From DATCDR01 sp036510575 (GTDB lineage Bacteria; Actinomycetota; Acidimicrobiia; Acidimicrobiales; Bog-793): a DNA stretch of 27,038 nucleotides. Location: NCBI GenBank assembly GCA_036510575.1, contig DATCDR010000045.1, forward strand, positions 1 to 27,038. The letters are read 5' to 3'. Position 1 is the first letter of the stretch. Each line of letters begins with the position of its first letter. Positions 7,465 through 15,788 of the stretch are shown piece after piece. The notes beneath the pieces are model-generated. The model had not been told where the DNA came from and searched no databases. It worked only from the letters and a program-made list of their open reading frames with translations. The position numbers and the translations under genes are program-made.

Positions 7465-8166
7465 CGGTTCGAGGGAAGGTTCTCCAACATCGAAGCCCGA
7501 GCAGATGACCCTACGCATGCCCATGTCGCGGCTACTTGACCCAGACCGACTCGTGTGAACCCAGTTCCACGAACCTCGTGCCGGCCAGAAATGGAAGAAT
7601 GCACTCCAGCGAGCGGAGCGTTCGCGGCGACACGCATCTGAGACGTGGAACGAGCTTCACCTCGCTCGATATGCCGTAGAGGAGACCACGGGGGCGTCGT
7701 GACCTTGACGGCGGCATGAAAGATCGAACACGTCGCGCCTCACGGACTCCGGCGGGCTCGGAGATGTTCCGAGTTTTCCGTCGACAACACCCGGACCCGG
7801 TCAGATGCTTGGGAGAACTCCCGGCGCGGCAACTCGAGAGTGTCTCCATACCGACATCGACACGGATGTCCGCGACGCATCGATCTCACTTCACGCGGCG
7901 GCTGAGCTCGTAGCTCGTGCCTTCGTCAACCCCGACCTCGCCCCCACAAGAGACTAAAAGCGACGCGCGTCAACGTGTACGTGCACGGGCCAGAATTCAC
8001 CAGAACCTTGCCAGGCACCACGGGACCGACCATCGCTCCGTACACGACTCTTGGTTATAAGGCCCTGTGTTTTTGGTTAAAGGCTCGGTGCTTTGATTCC
8101 AACCGGCCGAAGCTCACCAACTAGTTCGGCGCTTCAATGGGCGGAGACGACTCCCATAGGCAATGA
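7465..8166. other. Long stretch without a recognisable gene (about 700 bases)
   Basis: No open frame here resembles a family I know. Two short stretches look faintly protein-like. One, on the plus strand near 7850-7958, reads TDIDTDVRDASISLHAAAEL before a stop. The other, on the minus strand near 7532-7690, ends LAGTRFVELGSHESVWVK. Both lack a plausible start and are probably remains of decayed genes, in keeping with the broken genes on either side. Near the right end, two imperfect copies of TTGGTT(A)AAGGC occur at 8051-8085. Confidence 0.4.
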
Positions 8167-9375
8167 CTACTCCCCGGAGCGATGGGAACTCGACCAGGCC
8201 GCTTCGGCGGATGCGACGTCGTCGACGAGGTTTCCGAGTGCGAGGTTGACATCATCGGCGTGGTAACCCCAGTCGGGGCCCGCCGCCTCGGTCACGACCG
8301 GTCGCTCGTCCGAAGAACTGGTGGCTTTGGTGACCTGAAGCCAGGTCGCCCCGGCTGCGGTTTCGCACCGTGCGTGGTACAGCCCCGGGTACTCGACCCA
8401 AGGCGTGGGTGCGACTCCGTCGGCGGGGAAATAGGGGTCGAGGTCTGCCGCACCGCCGCTGAACGCCGCCGGATTGACGCATACGACCTGAAGACCTTTT
8501 TTAGCGGTCTGCCCCGACTGGAGTGCTACACCCTGGCCCGGCCGCCCGAACAGGGAAGCGGCCGGAGGCCGATCCGGAAAACTCGAGTAGGCGAGGACGC
8601 ATCCCGCCTCCCCTGACCGGGTACATACCGGAATATGCGAAAAGCTGCCGCCGTCAAGCGCTCCGGTTCGAACCTCGACGTCTCCTCCGAGAATGACCGC
8701 GAGTACGAGTCGGTTGCGTAGCGACGCGTTGTTATCGACCATGTGTTGAAGCAGAGTGATGAGGACGGCCGCGCCCTGGGAGTGTCCGATAAGCACGATT
8801 GGGCGACCGTCGTTGTATCGCGAGAGGTACTCCTTGAAGCCGGCGAGCACGCTGTTGTAGGCGGTGTCGTCGTAGGAGGCGGGCACATCGAGGTTCGGAT
8901 ACTGCGCGAGTCCGGCGTCGGTCACTTGTTGGTATATCGGCGCATAATCCCGGCAAACTTGGGAGAAGCGCGACGCCTGAGTGACCGCAGCGGCGATCTC
9001 GGTTTTTTGCACCCTTAGGTCGGCGTTCGTCGTCAGCTCGCGGCTGACCGTCGGGTAGACGTAGAAGCAGTCAAAGTGCGGGTTCGGCGCCACGCTCGCC
9101 TTCACGACCGAGGTCGTGCCCGACGCGGTGACCGCTGTCGCCGTGAGGCTCGAGGTGCACGGGTCGTTGGCGAGGCCCGGGCGGCAGAGCCAGACAGTGG
9201 ACGACGCCGTCGATCCGCGAGGAGTGACTCCGCCGATAGCCGTAGATGCGGTCGCGCCAGCGTCTGCCGCGACGCTAACTGCCGTGAGCGCCAAAGCGAT
9301 GCTGACCGCCAGCGTGACCAGCAACTTCGCGAAGACGCCCCTGCCGCTCCGTCTGCGTGGTGTCGATTGATTCAT
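8167..9375 (-). CDS. Secreted alpha/beta-hydrolase with DUF3089 (lipase/esterase-like)
   Basis: This 402-aa exported protein of the DUF3089 hydrolase family has no known specific substrate. The ATG at 9375 is chosen because GGGGAGAG lies just upstream; a TTG 15 bases earlier is less likely. A signal peptide is evident (RRRSGRG, then the hydrophobic VFAKLLVTLAVSIALALTA). The mature part opens with STVWLCRPGLANDPC, and the DUF3089 hallmark FDCFYVYPTVSRELTTNADL follows. The nucleophile elbow is GHSQG in PIVLIGHSQGAAVLITLL near residue 210, and the likely catalytic His lies in WGYHADDVNLALGNLVDDV near the C-terminus. Six or more cysteines suggest disulfides outside the cell. A MarR gene is divergent, and the palindrome between them lies close to this start, so regulation by that MarR is likely (inference). 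Confidence 0.85.
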   Translation of the reverse strand: MNQSTPRRRSGRGVFAKLLVTLAVSIALALTAVSVAADAGATASTAIGGVTPRGSTASSTVWLCRPGLANDPCTSSLTATAVTASGTTSVVKASVAPNPHFDCFYVYPTVSRELTTNADLRVQKTEIAAAVTQASRFSQVCRDYAPIYQQVTDAGLAQYPNLDVPASYDDTAYNSVLAGFKEYLSRYNDGRPIVLIGHSQGAAVLITLLQHMVDNNASLRNRLVLAVILGGDVEVRTGALDGGSFSHIPVCTRSGEAGCVLAYSSFPDRPPAASLFGRPGQGVALQSGQTAKKGLQVVCVNPAAFSGGAADLDPYFPADGVAPTPWVEYPGLYHARCETAAGATWLQVTKATSSSDERPVVTEAAGPDWGYHADDVNLALGNLVDDVASAEAAWSSSHRSGE

Positions 9376-9390
9376 CGGCTCTCCCCCCAA

Positions 9391-9409
9391 TAGGCAACTA
9401 GGTTGCGTA
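9391..9409. promoter_or_regulatory. Palindrome between hydrolase and marR genes, candidate MarR operator
   Basis: The 19-bp element has arms GCAAC and GTTGC around TAG, extended by TA at each end with one mismatch. It sits 16 bases upstream of the hydrolase start and about 70 bases upstream of marR. MarR proteins commonly bind palindromes of this size next to their own gene, so joint control of both genes is plausible. This is a sequence observation only. Confidence 0.5.
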
Positions 9410-9480
9410 TCGAAGTATGCTGCAGGCCGATCGGGGCGTCAAGCGTCAAACGATTCCGACAAGCTGAGATAGACAGAGTG

Positions 9481-10029
9481 ATGGCCGAGAAGCGTGTAGG
9501 AGTTGATGTGGAGCGCAGCGGCACCGAGACCTCGACTGACAACAGGGGTACTGCGAGCTCCTCCGATCGGCATTCCGTGCCATATCTGTTCGGTGACCTC
9601 CTCGCCCTTGCCCGGCTGCGTTGGATACGTGAGATGGCGGCGGCGGCGGCCGAATACGGGTATCTCGACTACCGCGCCACCGACGCCGTCCTCGTGCGAC
9701 TGTTGCGCCGGCGCGGTTCGGTAGCAATCGGGGGTATCGGATCACGGCTCGGCGTCACTCGCCAGGCCGCACGCAAACTCGTAAACGGTCTCGAACAGCG
9801 CGGCTACGCCGCTGAGGTACGAGATCAGCACGATACGCGCGTCATCAGGGTCCAGCTGACTGTCGAGGGGGAGGCATACGCCGACGCGGTGATCGAGGTC
9901 ATCCACACCCTCAACCGTAAACTTACCGAGCGGGTCGGGACCGCCGATCTTGCCGTCGCCGACGCGGTTCTGCGAGTGATCCTCGACAGCGATGGTTCCC
10001 GAGCAAGCGTCATACGCCGTGCACCGTAG
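9481..10029 (+). CDS. MarR-family transcriptional regulator
   Basis: This 182-aa winged-helix regulator starts at the ATG at 9481. A longer TTG-started frame from 9403 would run through the candidate operator and is less plausible. After a polar N-terminus of about 35 residues come FGDLLALARLRWIREMAAAA, then the wHTH segment VLVRLLRRRGSVAIGGIGSRLGVTRQAARKLVNGLEQRGY and the wing VRDQHDTRVIRVQLT. The VTRQAARKLVxxLxxRGY recognition helix followed by the D-x-R-wing is typical of MarR. The C-terminal helices would make the dimer. No clear ribosome binding site is visible. It is divergent from the DUF3089 hydrolase, its probable target. The signal it senses is unknown. Confidence 0.85.
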   Translation: MAEKRVGVDVERSGTETSTDNRGTASSSDRHSVPYLFGDLLALARLRWIREMAAAAAEYGYLDYRATDAVLVRLLRRRGSVAIGGIGSRLGVTRQAARKLVNGLEQRGYAAEVRDQHDTRVIRVQLTVEGEAYADAVIEVIHTLNRKLTERVGTADLAVADAVLRVILDSDGSRASVIRRAP

Positions 10030-10172
10030 GGGACGCGCTGATGACGCATGGCTCGGTCGATGTCGCGACGAGCATCTCGTGAGGAGAGAGGCCGAACGAC
10101 GGGAAGTCCAACGCGGAAGCTCGACACGACCGAGGCTTCGGAAGGGACCTCGGTAAAGTGATGGCACGCGAT

Positions 10173-10209
10173 CGAAACGGCAGTCACCATCACAGATGCG
10201 ACCGTTTCG
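10173..10209. repeat. Inverted repeat between marR and the ABC transporter relic
   Basis: Arms CGAAACGG (10173-10180) and CCGTTTCG (10202-10209) pair perfectly over 8 bases with a 21-base loop. It lies downstream of marR and of the minus-strand ABC relic, so a terminator for one or both is possible; there is no T-tract. The rest of 10030-10266 shows no gene. Confidence 0.35.
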
Positions 10210-10266
10210 CTGCCGGTCACGCCAAACGTGCCGTGGACCTCAAGTTCCGGTGACCGATGGCACCGA

Positions 10267-10835
10267 TCAGACGAGCCTCGCCTTCGGTCTCCACCCAGCA
10301 GGTGGCCCCACGCTGAGGTCAGGCATTTCGATGGTCCGGGACCGCAGCTCGACGCCGGAGATTAACTCCAGCAATACCTCGACGGTACGACCGAGATCGA
10401 GGACGTCAGCGACACGACCCGGCCGAGGTCGGTCATCGAAGCGTTGGCGCGCGTCGGCGGCGGATCTCGGCGGACACGAAGAGCTTCGGGCGGCACCTGC
10501 CACAGCAGGCGAGCGCCGGCCAACAGCCCTGTGGCGAGACGCCCCGGGATGCCGTCATCCCGGATACTCATGATCCGATCCCCTGCGGCGCGCAGCGCCG
10601 TCGACATGGGCCACACCTTCGAGAAGGTTGTCGATACCGAGCAGGCGGCCGATCTCGACCGAAGCAGGGCGCTGAAACACGTCTCGACAGCTGCCGGATT
10701 GAAGGATCTGCCCACCGCTCACGACCATGATCTCGACTGCCAGCATCGCTGCCTCCTCCGGGTCGTGGGTAACGAGGATGGTCGAGAGGTTGACCTCCCG
10801 CTGGAGGCGGCACAGCTCTCGCGCCATCGGCGGCG
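10267..10835 (-). pseudogene. Molybdate/sulfate-type ABC transporter ATPase, C-terminal part in three frames
   Basis: The remnant begins just before the switch region: ELCRLQREVNLSTILVTHDP and EEAAMLAVEIMVVSGGQILQ, then DVFQRPASVEIGRLLGIDNL. It continues after a frame change near 10610 as IPGRLATGLLAGARLLWQVPPEALRV. After another change near 10450 it gives GRVADVLDLGRTVEVLLELI, followed by VELRSRTIEMPDLSVG, a TOBE-like ligand-binding end. The LLGIxNL segment and TOBE domain match ModC-like ATPases of actinobacteria (from memory). Walker A, the signature motif and Walker B are all absent, and two frameshifts break the rest, so it is non-functional. Its 5' end is fused to a PadR fragment. Confidence 0.7.
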
Positions 10836-10930
10836 AACTGGCGACCCATGGCGTATCCGTGCGTCTCACCCTCTGCGACTAGGCCGAGCACGGCCCATTC
10901 GTTCAACGAGAGCACGAGCAATGAGCCCAT
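10836..10930 (-). pseudogene. PadR-family regulator, N-terminal fragment
   Basis: About 30 residues, reading LSLNEWAVLGLVAEGETHGYAM, match the first two helices of PadR regulators (LSLxEWAVLGLLxEGPxHGYA). After GRQFA the frame continues only as the shadow of the ABC ATPase relic. The two genes were therefore joined by a deletion or recombination that removed the rest of padR and the first half of the ATPase gene. An ATG is present at 10930 but no good ribosome binding site. PadR regulators beside ABC ATPases are common, so both pieces may come from one former locus (inference). Confidence 0.6.
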
Positions 10931-11272
10931 GACATCGAGATTACGCGACGACCAAAGGAGAAACCCGGGCGAACCTTGGGCGCTCGACCAGTTTCGGGCA
11001 ATCGAGACTCGAGCGATACGGACCCAGTTGACACTTCCACCTAAGGCGACTGCTTTAGGAAGTCCACCATCCGATAGGCCCTACGAGTGGTGGCGAGCGA
11101 GCGTTTCATTGCCTACTCGGTTCGAGACCGGCCGGCTGCTCGAGCCTCCGTCAGCGTTGACGGTATAGCGAGAAGATCGCCCACCACTGCCTGTTAGCGG
11201 CGAGATCCGCGCGACGGCTCGATGTTGCTCCCGCGCTGACGGTTCGTTGCGTTTTGGTTCAAGCCGCTTGCT
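10931..11272. other. Gene-free stretch with a bulged hairpin
   Basis: No credible coding frame is visible. The notable element is a hairpin at 11033-11063. The stem CCTAAGGC (11040-11047) pairs with GCTTTAGG (11052-11059) around a GACT loop with one G-T pair. After a 3-base bulge on the left strand, ACTT (11033-11036) pairs with AAGT (11060-11063). It lies about 210 bases downstream of the carboxypeptidase gene on the minus strand and could be a terminator, although no T-tract follows. Confidence 0.4.
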
Positions 11273-12527
11273 TTAGAGATGTGTGAGTCGCCAGCTGAAC
11301 GAGGGATGTTGAAGCTGCTTCGTTACGCTCAACTTGGTCATCTCTACCGAGCGACCGAGTTCGATCCTCAACGAGCCGACGTCTGACATCGTCTCGGGTA
11401 CGCCTCGGACCGCCCGAGCACCTCGCAGGCTGACCTGGATTTGCGCACCACTCCAGGCGATCAGTGAGACTGGGGAAAGCGATACCACTCGGATTGGTGA
11501 CGTGTACGGGGCGGTCAATGTTCCGATAGTCGTACCTGTGGGAAGGCGAAAGGATCGGAGTGCCCTCTCTGTCGCGGCAACTAGATTTTCCGCTGTTGAG
11601 AACGCTGTCGGAATCGGTGTCGCCCCTCGCTCGCCGAGGACTCCACCAACGATCGAGACCTTCCTGCCGAGGAAATCATTCGTGGCGGCGAAGACGAAGC
11701 ATCCGCCGCCTTGGGGTACCCAACCGGTCTTGATCCCATCGATGCCGTCGGAGCCAAGATCAGCGTCGACGTTGTACTGCACCCCAGCTACTGGCAACGT
11801 CACCTGGGGCATCGAGACGATGCCCGCGAAGACAGGATTCGCCATCGCCGCTTCGGCGAGCCGAAGCTGATCCGAAACGGTCGAGACGGTAGCGGGGTCA
11901 ACGCCGCTAGGTCCCACGTAGAGCGTGTGGCCCATTCCGAGGGTGCGGGCGAGCGCGTTCATCCTGGTAGCGAACGCACTCGTACTCCCTGCGTCCCAGG
12001 TGGCGAGAAGCTGGATGATGTTGTCACCGGACGGGATCAACGCCCCTTCGAGCAGCTGGAGCTCGCTCAGCTGCTCGCCCGCCCCCACCTTCACGACCGA
12101 GTCGTTGGCCGCGAGCTCGCTCGTGTAGTTCGCGACGTCGGCGGTAGTAACAGTGATATCTGGACCGCTCGCGCCGACAGAGAGAGGATGGTCGCGTAAC
12201 ACGACGAGCGCCGACATCATCTTCGTGAGACTGGCGATCGGGGAGGGGGCTGCTTCCCCGGCCACGGCGTCATGCCGATCCCCTCGATCGCGACCGCCTC
12301 CTGCGCGCCGGGGGCGGGTTGAGTGAGAGCGGCATTCCTTCGATTGTCTGATGTGTCGAGATGCTCAGCTCGAGCCGAGGTGCTGGAATCGACCGGAACA
12401 GCGCGAAGGCGAACCACGCGACCACGAGGACGAGGAGGAGTTCGACCGCGACCAGGGTATTCCGACGTAGGTGTTCCCCGCGCCGGCGGGCGCGATGAAT
12501 CCGGGCCTGAGGTCGTCGACGCGTCAC
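11273..12527 (-). pseudogene. D-alanyl-D-alanine carboxypeptidase (peptidase S11), split across three frames
   Basis: Penicillin-binding carboxypeptidases of this family trim peptidoglycan stem peptides. The GTG at 12527 follows AAGGA. It begins a basic cytoplasmic stretch and a membrane anchor (NTLVAVELLLVLVVAWFAFA). After PLSLN the family sequence continues in a second frame as PAPGAQEAVAIEGIGMTPWP. It then passes into a third frame from about 12260 to the end, so two shifts lie within about 60 bases. The third frame carries the active site: SLTK (SxxK, nucleophile Ser) in IASLTKMM, IPSGDNIIQLL at the SxN position, and GIKTG (KTG box). A C-terminal beta-domain follows. The catalytic domain is intact but severed from its export signal, so this copy cannot act outside the cell unless the shifts are sequence errors. 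Confidence 0.8.
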
Positions 12528-12535
12528 CGGGTCCT

Positions 12536-12753
12536 TCAGTTCACGACCGTGAGGAGCGTGCTGCAGGCGAGGTCGGGGGAAGCAAACGCTGCCTCGGCGA
12601 GCGGGAGCTCGATGCGGCCGATGCTCTGGGGGATGCCGTAGTCGGCGCGGGGAACTAGTGGACGACATTCCCGTCGTAGATGTAGGCGCTGCACTGCTCC
12701 GGGTCCGCGTGCGCGAGCCTCCGACGTCGCAGTGGGGGAGATGCTGGGGGCAC
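12536..12753 (-). pseudogene. Small protein of unknown family, broken by a frameshift
   Basis: A GTG at 12753 has GGAGG 7-8 bases upstream. It begins a short frame reading RRRRLAHADPEQCSAYIYDG and stops after NVVH. In another frame the sequence continues at once as VPRADYGIPQSIGRIELPLA and then EAAFASPDLACSTLLTVVN with a stop at 12536, only 8 bases before the carboxypeptidase start. Together they would make a protein of about 72 residues. I do not recognise the family. Position suggests the same former operon as the carboxypeptidase downstream and perhaps the ClC gene upstream. Coding status rests on the ribosome binding site and protein-like composition only. Confidence 0.4.
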
Positions 12754-12848
12754 GAGTCAGACCTCCATCTGATGGGCTCGCGAACTGACGAGCCGAGGTG
12801 CTGGTCGGGGTGAGCACTCGCTGCAACGCGGTTCGAGCACCGGGACGG

Positions 12849-14132
12849 TCATCTTGCGGCGAGTCGTGCCGAGTAAATGGAATAGCCGTCGATGTACCGG
12901 GTGACCGCCGTGGCGATCACGACGGCTGCGATCATCGGAGCCATGATCTGAAAGCCGCTGTGGGTGAGTTCGAGCACGAGCACGAGCGCGACGAGCGGCG
13001 CCTGCATCGACGCGCCGAGCATCGCCGCGGCGCCCACCACCGCGAACGCGCCAATCGGGGTCCCAGGCCACAGAAGCGACCACGCGCCACCGAAGAAGCC
13101 GCCGAGCACCGCGCCGGTGCTGAGCGTCGGGGTGAACACGCCGCCCGAGCCTCCTGCGGCAAGGCACATGGCGGTGACGAGGGATTTCAGTACGAACAGT
13201 GCGGCGAGTAGCGCCAGTCCGCCTTCGCCGAGGAAAACCGAATGCGCCATGTCCTTACCGTTGCCGAACAGCTCTGGGTACTCGAAACCGATCAGCCCGA
13301 GCGCGGTGAGCGCGACCGGGAAGGCGAGAAGCATCGTGCGGCCCGACGCCTGATGGTGCGAGACCCAGCCGATCAGCCGCACGTACCCGGATGCGACAAG
13401 GCCGATGACCGGGCCGACGAGGAGCGACCAGACGAGCAGCGAAGTGGTGAACCGGAAATTGGGGACATCGATATACGTGGCGTGTTCGGGCAGATAGAGC
13501 CAGGCCGTCATCGTGGCGACCGACGAACAGGCGAGCGCGGGCAGGATCGTCGGGAGCGACAGGCTCCCCATTAGGATCTCCGCGGTGAACAGCGCCCCGC
13601 CGAGCGGCACGTTGTAGACCGCGCCGAGGCCGGCACCGCCTCCGCAGGCGACCAGCAGTCGCCGCTGCGCCGGGGAAAGCCTTGCCCAGCTCGCGAACAC
13701 GCTCCCAGAGACCCCGCCCATCAGCTTCGGCGCCGCCTCCCTGCCGATCGACGCGCCCATGCCGATCACGATCTCTGAGACGACCGAAGTCGCAAGGCTC
13801 CGTCGCGCGCCGAGCTCGCCATCGCCGTTCCAGATCGAATCGTCGATCTCGATCGTCTCGTTCTTCATGTAGCGACGGATCAAATACCAGGCAACCGCGC
13901 CGAAGAGACCCGCTATCACTAGGACGATCAGCCGACGCGCGTCAGACACCCGTTCCACGGCAGCCTGCAGCTCGCCCGAGTGGTAGCTGAACGCGAGGTG
14001 CTGGACGCCGAACAGGATCCACATCAACAAATCGCCGAAGAGACCCGTCGCGATGCCGGTGAGCACCACCATCAGCCAGAAGCGAGGCGTGAGCGCCGCG
14101 TCGCCGTCGCCGGTCGCATTCGGCTGCTCCAT
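12849..14132 (-). CDS. ClC-family voltage-gated chloride channel/antiporter-like protein
   Basis: This 427-aa polytopic membrane protein starts at the ATG at 14132, just before the first hydrophobic segment (FWLMVVLTGIATGLFGDLLMW), with GAGGGG next to it. The open frame extends to 14306 with Arg-rich sequence that is probably untranslated. ClC motifs are MGASIGREAAPKLMGG (residues 125-140), carrying the gating Glu132 in GREAAP, and GGGAGLGAVYNVPLGGALF. AAGGSGGVFTPTLSTGAVLGG corresponds to the GxFxP loop, and MLGASMQAPLVALVLVLELT follows. A C-terminal tyrosine region (YSIYSARL) is present, with no CBS domains. The usual first ion-binding motif GSGIP is absent; the region reads WNGDGELGARRSLAT, so the transported anion cannot be assumed to be chloride. 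A GntR gene is divergent. Confidence 0.85.
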   Translation of the reverse strand: MEQPNATGDGDAALTPRFWLMVVLTGIATGLFGDLLMWILFGVQHLAFSYHSGELQAAVERVSDARRLIVLVIAGLFGAVAWYLIRRYMKNETIEIDDSIWNGDGELGARRSLATSVVSEIVIGMGASIGREAAPKLMGGVSGSVFASWARLSPAQRRLLVACGGGAGLGAVYNVPLGGALFTAEILMGSLSLPTILPALACSSVATMTAWLYLPEHATYIDVPNFRFTTSLLVWSLLVGPVIGLVASGYVRLIGWVSHHQASGRTMLLAFPVALTALGLIGFEYPELFGNGKDMAHSVFLGEGGLALLAALFVLKSLVTAMCLAAGGSGGVFTPTLSTGAVLGGFFGGAWSLLWPGTPIGAFAVVGAAAMLGASMQAPLVALVLVLELTHSGFQIMAPMIAAVVIATAVTRYIDGYSIYSARLAAR

Positions 14133-14300
14133 CGCCCCTCGGCCCGACGCGATCCTGCGGCGCACCAAGGGTTGCGGCTCGCGCAGGCGCTCGCTCTCGC
14201 GCTGCGCGCTCCGAGCGAGCGACCGCCGGCGGGACCCGCCCGTCATGGCCGCGGTTCGGTACAGCCGGCGACGGGCGAGACGATCATCGAGCCTGGAGCG

Positions 14301-14318
14301 TACCAATGTAGGTACAAT
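14301..14318 (+). promoter_or_regulatory. Candidate gntR promoter and operator
   Basis: A near-consensus -10 hexamer TACAAT (14313-14318) lies about 38 bases before the gntR start. It overlaps a small palindrome, TGTAGGTACA (14307-14316), and a wider GTAC-N8-GTAC arrangement (14300-14315). GntR regulators usually bind a palindrome at their own promoter, so autoregulation and control of the divergent ClC gene are plausible. No clear -35 is visible. Confidence 0.45.
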
Positions 14319-14356
14319 AATGCTACGCGAGCCGAGCTAGGCATCCGTAACTCCTC

Positions 14357-15139
14357 ATGGACACGACCACCTCCCCGACCGCTCTCGACCGACAGAGCCC
14401 GCTTCCGCTTTGGGCTCAGCTCCTCGACGACCTGCGTCGCCGCGTCAACGACGGCGAGTTCGCCGAGGCCTTCCCGAGCGAAATGGCGCTCGTAGACGCG
14501 TACGGTGTGAGTCGAAACACGGTGCGTGATGCGCTCCGACGTCTTCGCTCCGAGGGCACAGTCGTGGCCGGGCGCGGGCGACGGCCACGTCTTGGGGCCC
14601 AGGTCGAGATCGAGCAGCCCCTCGGCGCGCTCTACAGCCTCTACGACTCGGTTGAGGCGGCCGGCCTCGAGCCGACGAGCATCGTCCGATCGCTGTCTGT
14701 TGTCCGCGATCCCGAGGTCGCGAAGCGGCTTGAGCTCCTGGGCGACACCATCCTCGTCCATCTCGAACGTTTGCGGCTGGCGGATGGTGAACCGCTTGCG
14801 ATCGACCAGGTTTGGTTCCCCGCAGAGATCGCCGAGCCGCTCCTCGGCGTCGACTTCACCCGAGTGGGCTTCTACGATGAGCTCGCGAGCCGGACCGGCA
14901 TTCACCTCACCGGTGGCCAAGAACGTTTTCGTGCAGTGACGCCCAGTCGATCGGAGCGATCTCTGCTCGAACTTCCGCCTGGCGTTGCGGCCTTCGCGAT
15001 CGAACGCCTCGGTTTCGTGCGCGAACGTCCCGTCGAGTGGCGGCACACGATCGTGCGTGGCGATCGATTCAGCGTCGTCGCCGAGTTCTCAGCTGGCATC
15101 GGCTACCGCCTTGACGTCAGCGCGCTCGCCGCGGTCTGA
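14357..15139 (+). CDS. GntR/HutC-family regulator with UTRA ligand domain
   Basis: This 260-aa repressor-type protein has its N-terminal winged helix at residues 15-80. It includes PLPLWAQLLDDLRRRVNDGE, then FPSEMALVDAYGVSRNTVRDALRRLRSEG, the GntR signature with recognition helix SRNTVRDALRRL. The rest is a UTRA domain (about 90-250): PLGALYSLYDSVEAAGLEPT, then ILVHLERLRLADGEPLAIDQ, and late IERLGFVRERPVEWRHTIVRGDRF. UTRA domains bind small effectors such as sugars or amino acid derivatives; the ligand here is unknown. It is transcribed away from the ClC gene and ends 8 bases before the CDF-like transporter gene, with which it probably forms an operon. Confidence 0.9.
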   Translation: MDTTTSPTALDRQSPLPLWAQLLDDLRRRVNDGEFAEAFPSEMALVDAYGVSRNTVRDALRRLRSEGTVVAGRGRRPRLGAQVEIEQPLGALYSLYDSVEAAGLEPTSIVRSLSVVRDPEVAKRLELLGDTILVHLERLRLADGEPLAIDQVWFPAEIAEPLLGVDFTRVGFYDELASRTGIHLTGGQERFRAVTPSRSERSLLELPPGVAAFAIERLGFVRERPVEWRHTIVRGDRFSVVAEFSAGIGYRLDVSALAAV

Positions 15140-15147
15140 GGCTCGCT

Positions 15148-15753
15148 GTGGAAGAGGTGGGTCGAACCTCCCAGCTGCTGCATCGGGGCCGGATGCTCGA
15201 AGGAGTCACGCTGTCCTGGAACGTGGTCGGCATCGTCGTCCTCGCGATCGCCGCCATCGGTGCGAGATCGGTCGCGCTCGCCGGTTTCGGACTCGACAGC
15301 CTCATCGAGATCGGCGCCTCGACCGTCGTGCTGTGGGAGCTCTCGGGAACGGGTGAGGAGCGCCAACGTCGGGCGCTCCGACTCATCGGAGGCGCGTTCG
15401 TCGCGCTCGCTGTCTACCTAGCGATCCAGTCCTCGCTCGTGCTCGCCGACGGCTACCACCCCCGCCACAGCCTGCTCGGCATCGCGTGGACTGCTGTCAC
15501 CGCGGTGGCGATGTTCCTACTCGCGGACGGAAAGGCGCGGACCGGTCGTGCGCTGCACAATCCCGTGCTCCAGACCGAAGGCCGGGTGACAGCGATCGAC
15601 GGGGTGCTCGCGGTTGCGGTGCTGGCCGGCCTCGTCCTCAACAGCGCACTCGGGTGGTGGTGGGCCGATCCGACGGCCGCCTACGTCCTCGTGTATTACG
15701 CGTTCAAGGAGTCCTTCGAGATCTTCTCGGGCGATGCGACCCGGACTACCTGA
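15148..15753 (+). CDS. Cation-efflux (CDF)-like membrane protein
   Basis: This 201-aa protein has five to six membrane segments and no cytoplasmic C-terminal domain. The GTG at 15148 is favoured because the protein begins near a typical family start (RTSQLLHRGRMLEGVTLSWN) and follows gntR closely. A TTG or ATG further in is possible. CDF-like features are FGLDSLIEIGASTVVLWELSG after the second segment and LQTEGRVTAIDGVLA near the fifth. WWADPTAAYVLVYYAFKES closes the membrane domain. The canonical HxxxD zinc motifs are replaced by acidic residues, so the substrate is uncertain. It resembles the short actinobacterial cation transporters annotated from CDF domains. The next gene downstream is the convergent TetR relic, 35 bases away. 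Confidence 0.75.
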   Translation: MEEVGRTSQLLHRGRMLEGVTLSWNVVGIVVLAIAAIGARSVALAGFGLDSLIEIGASTVVLWELSGTGEERQRRALRLIGGAFVALAVYLAIQSSLVLADGYHPRHSLLGIAWTAVTAVAMFLLADGKARTGRALHNPVLQTEGRVTAIDGVLAVAVLAGLVLNSALGWWWADPTAAYVLVYYAFKESFEIFSGDATRTT

Positions 15754-15788
15754 CCGGCACTACCCGCATTCGACCGCTACAGGAGGTC

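Noticed and set aside
7465..8166. tRNA, small RNA or toxin-antitoxin gene in the gap
   Set aside because: No T-loop motif with paired stems, and no recognisable toxin or antitoxin sequence in any frame.
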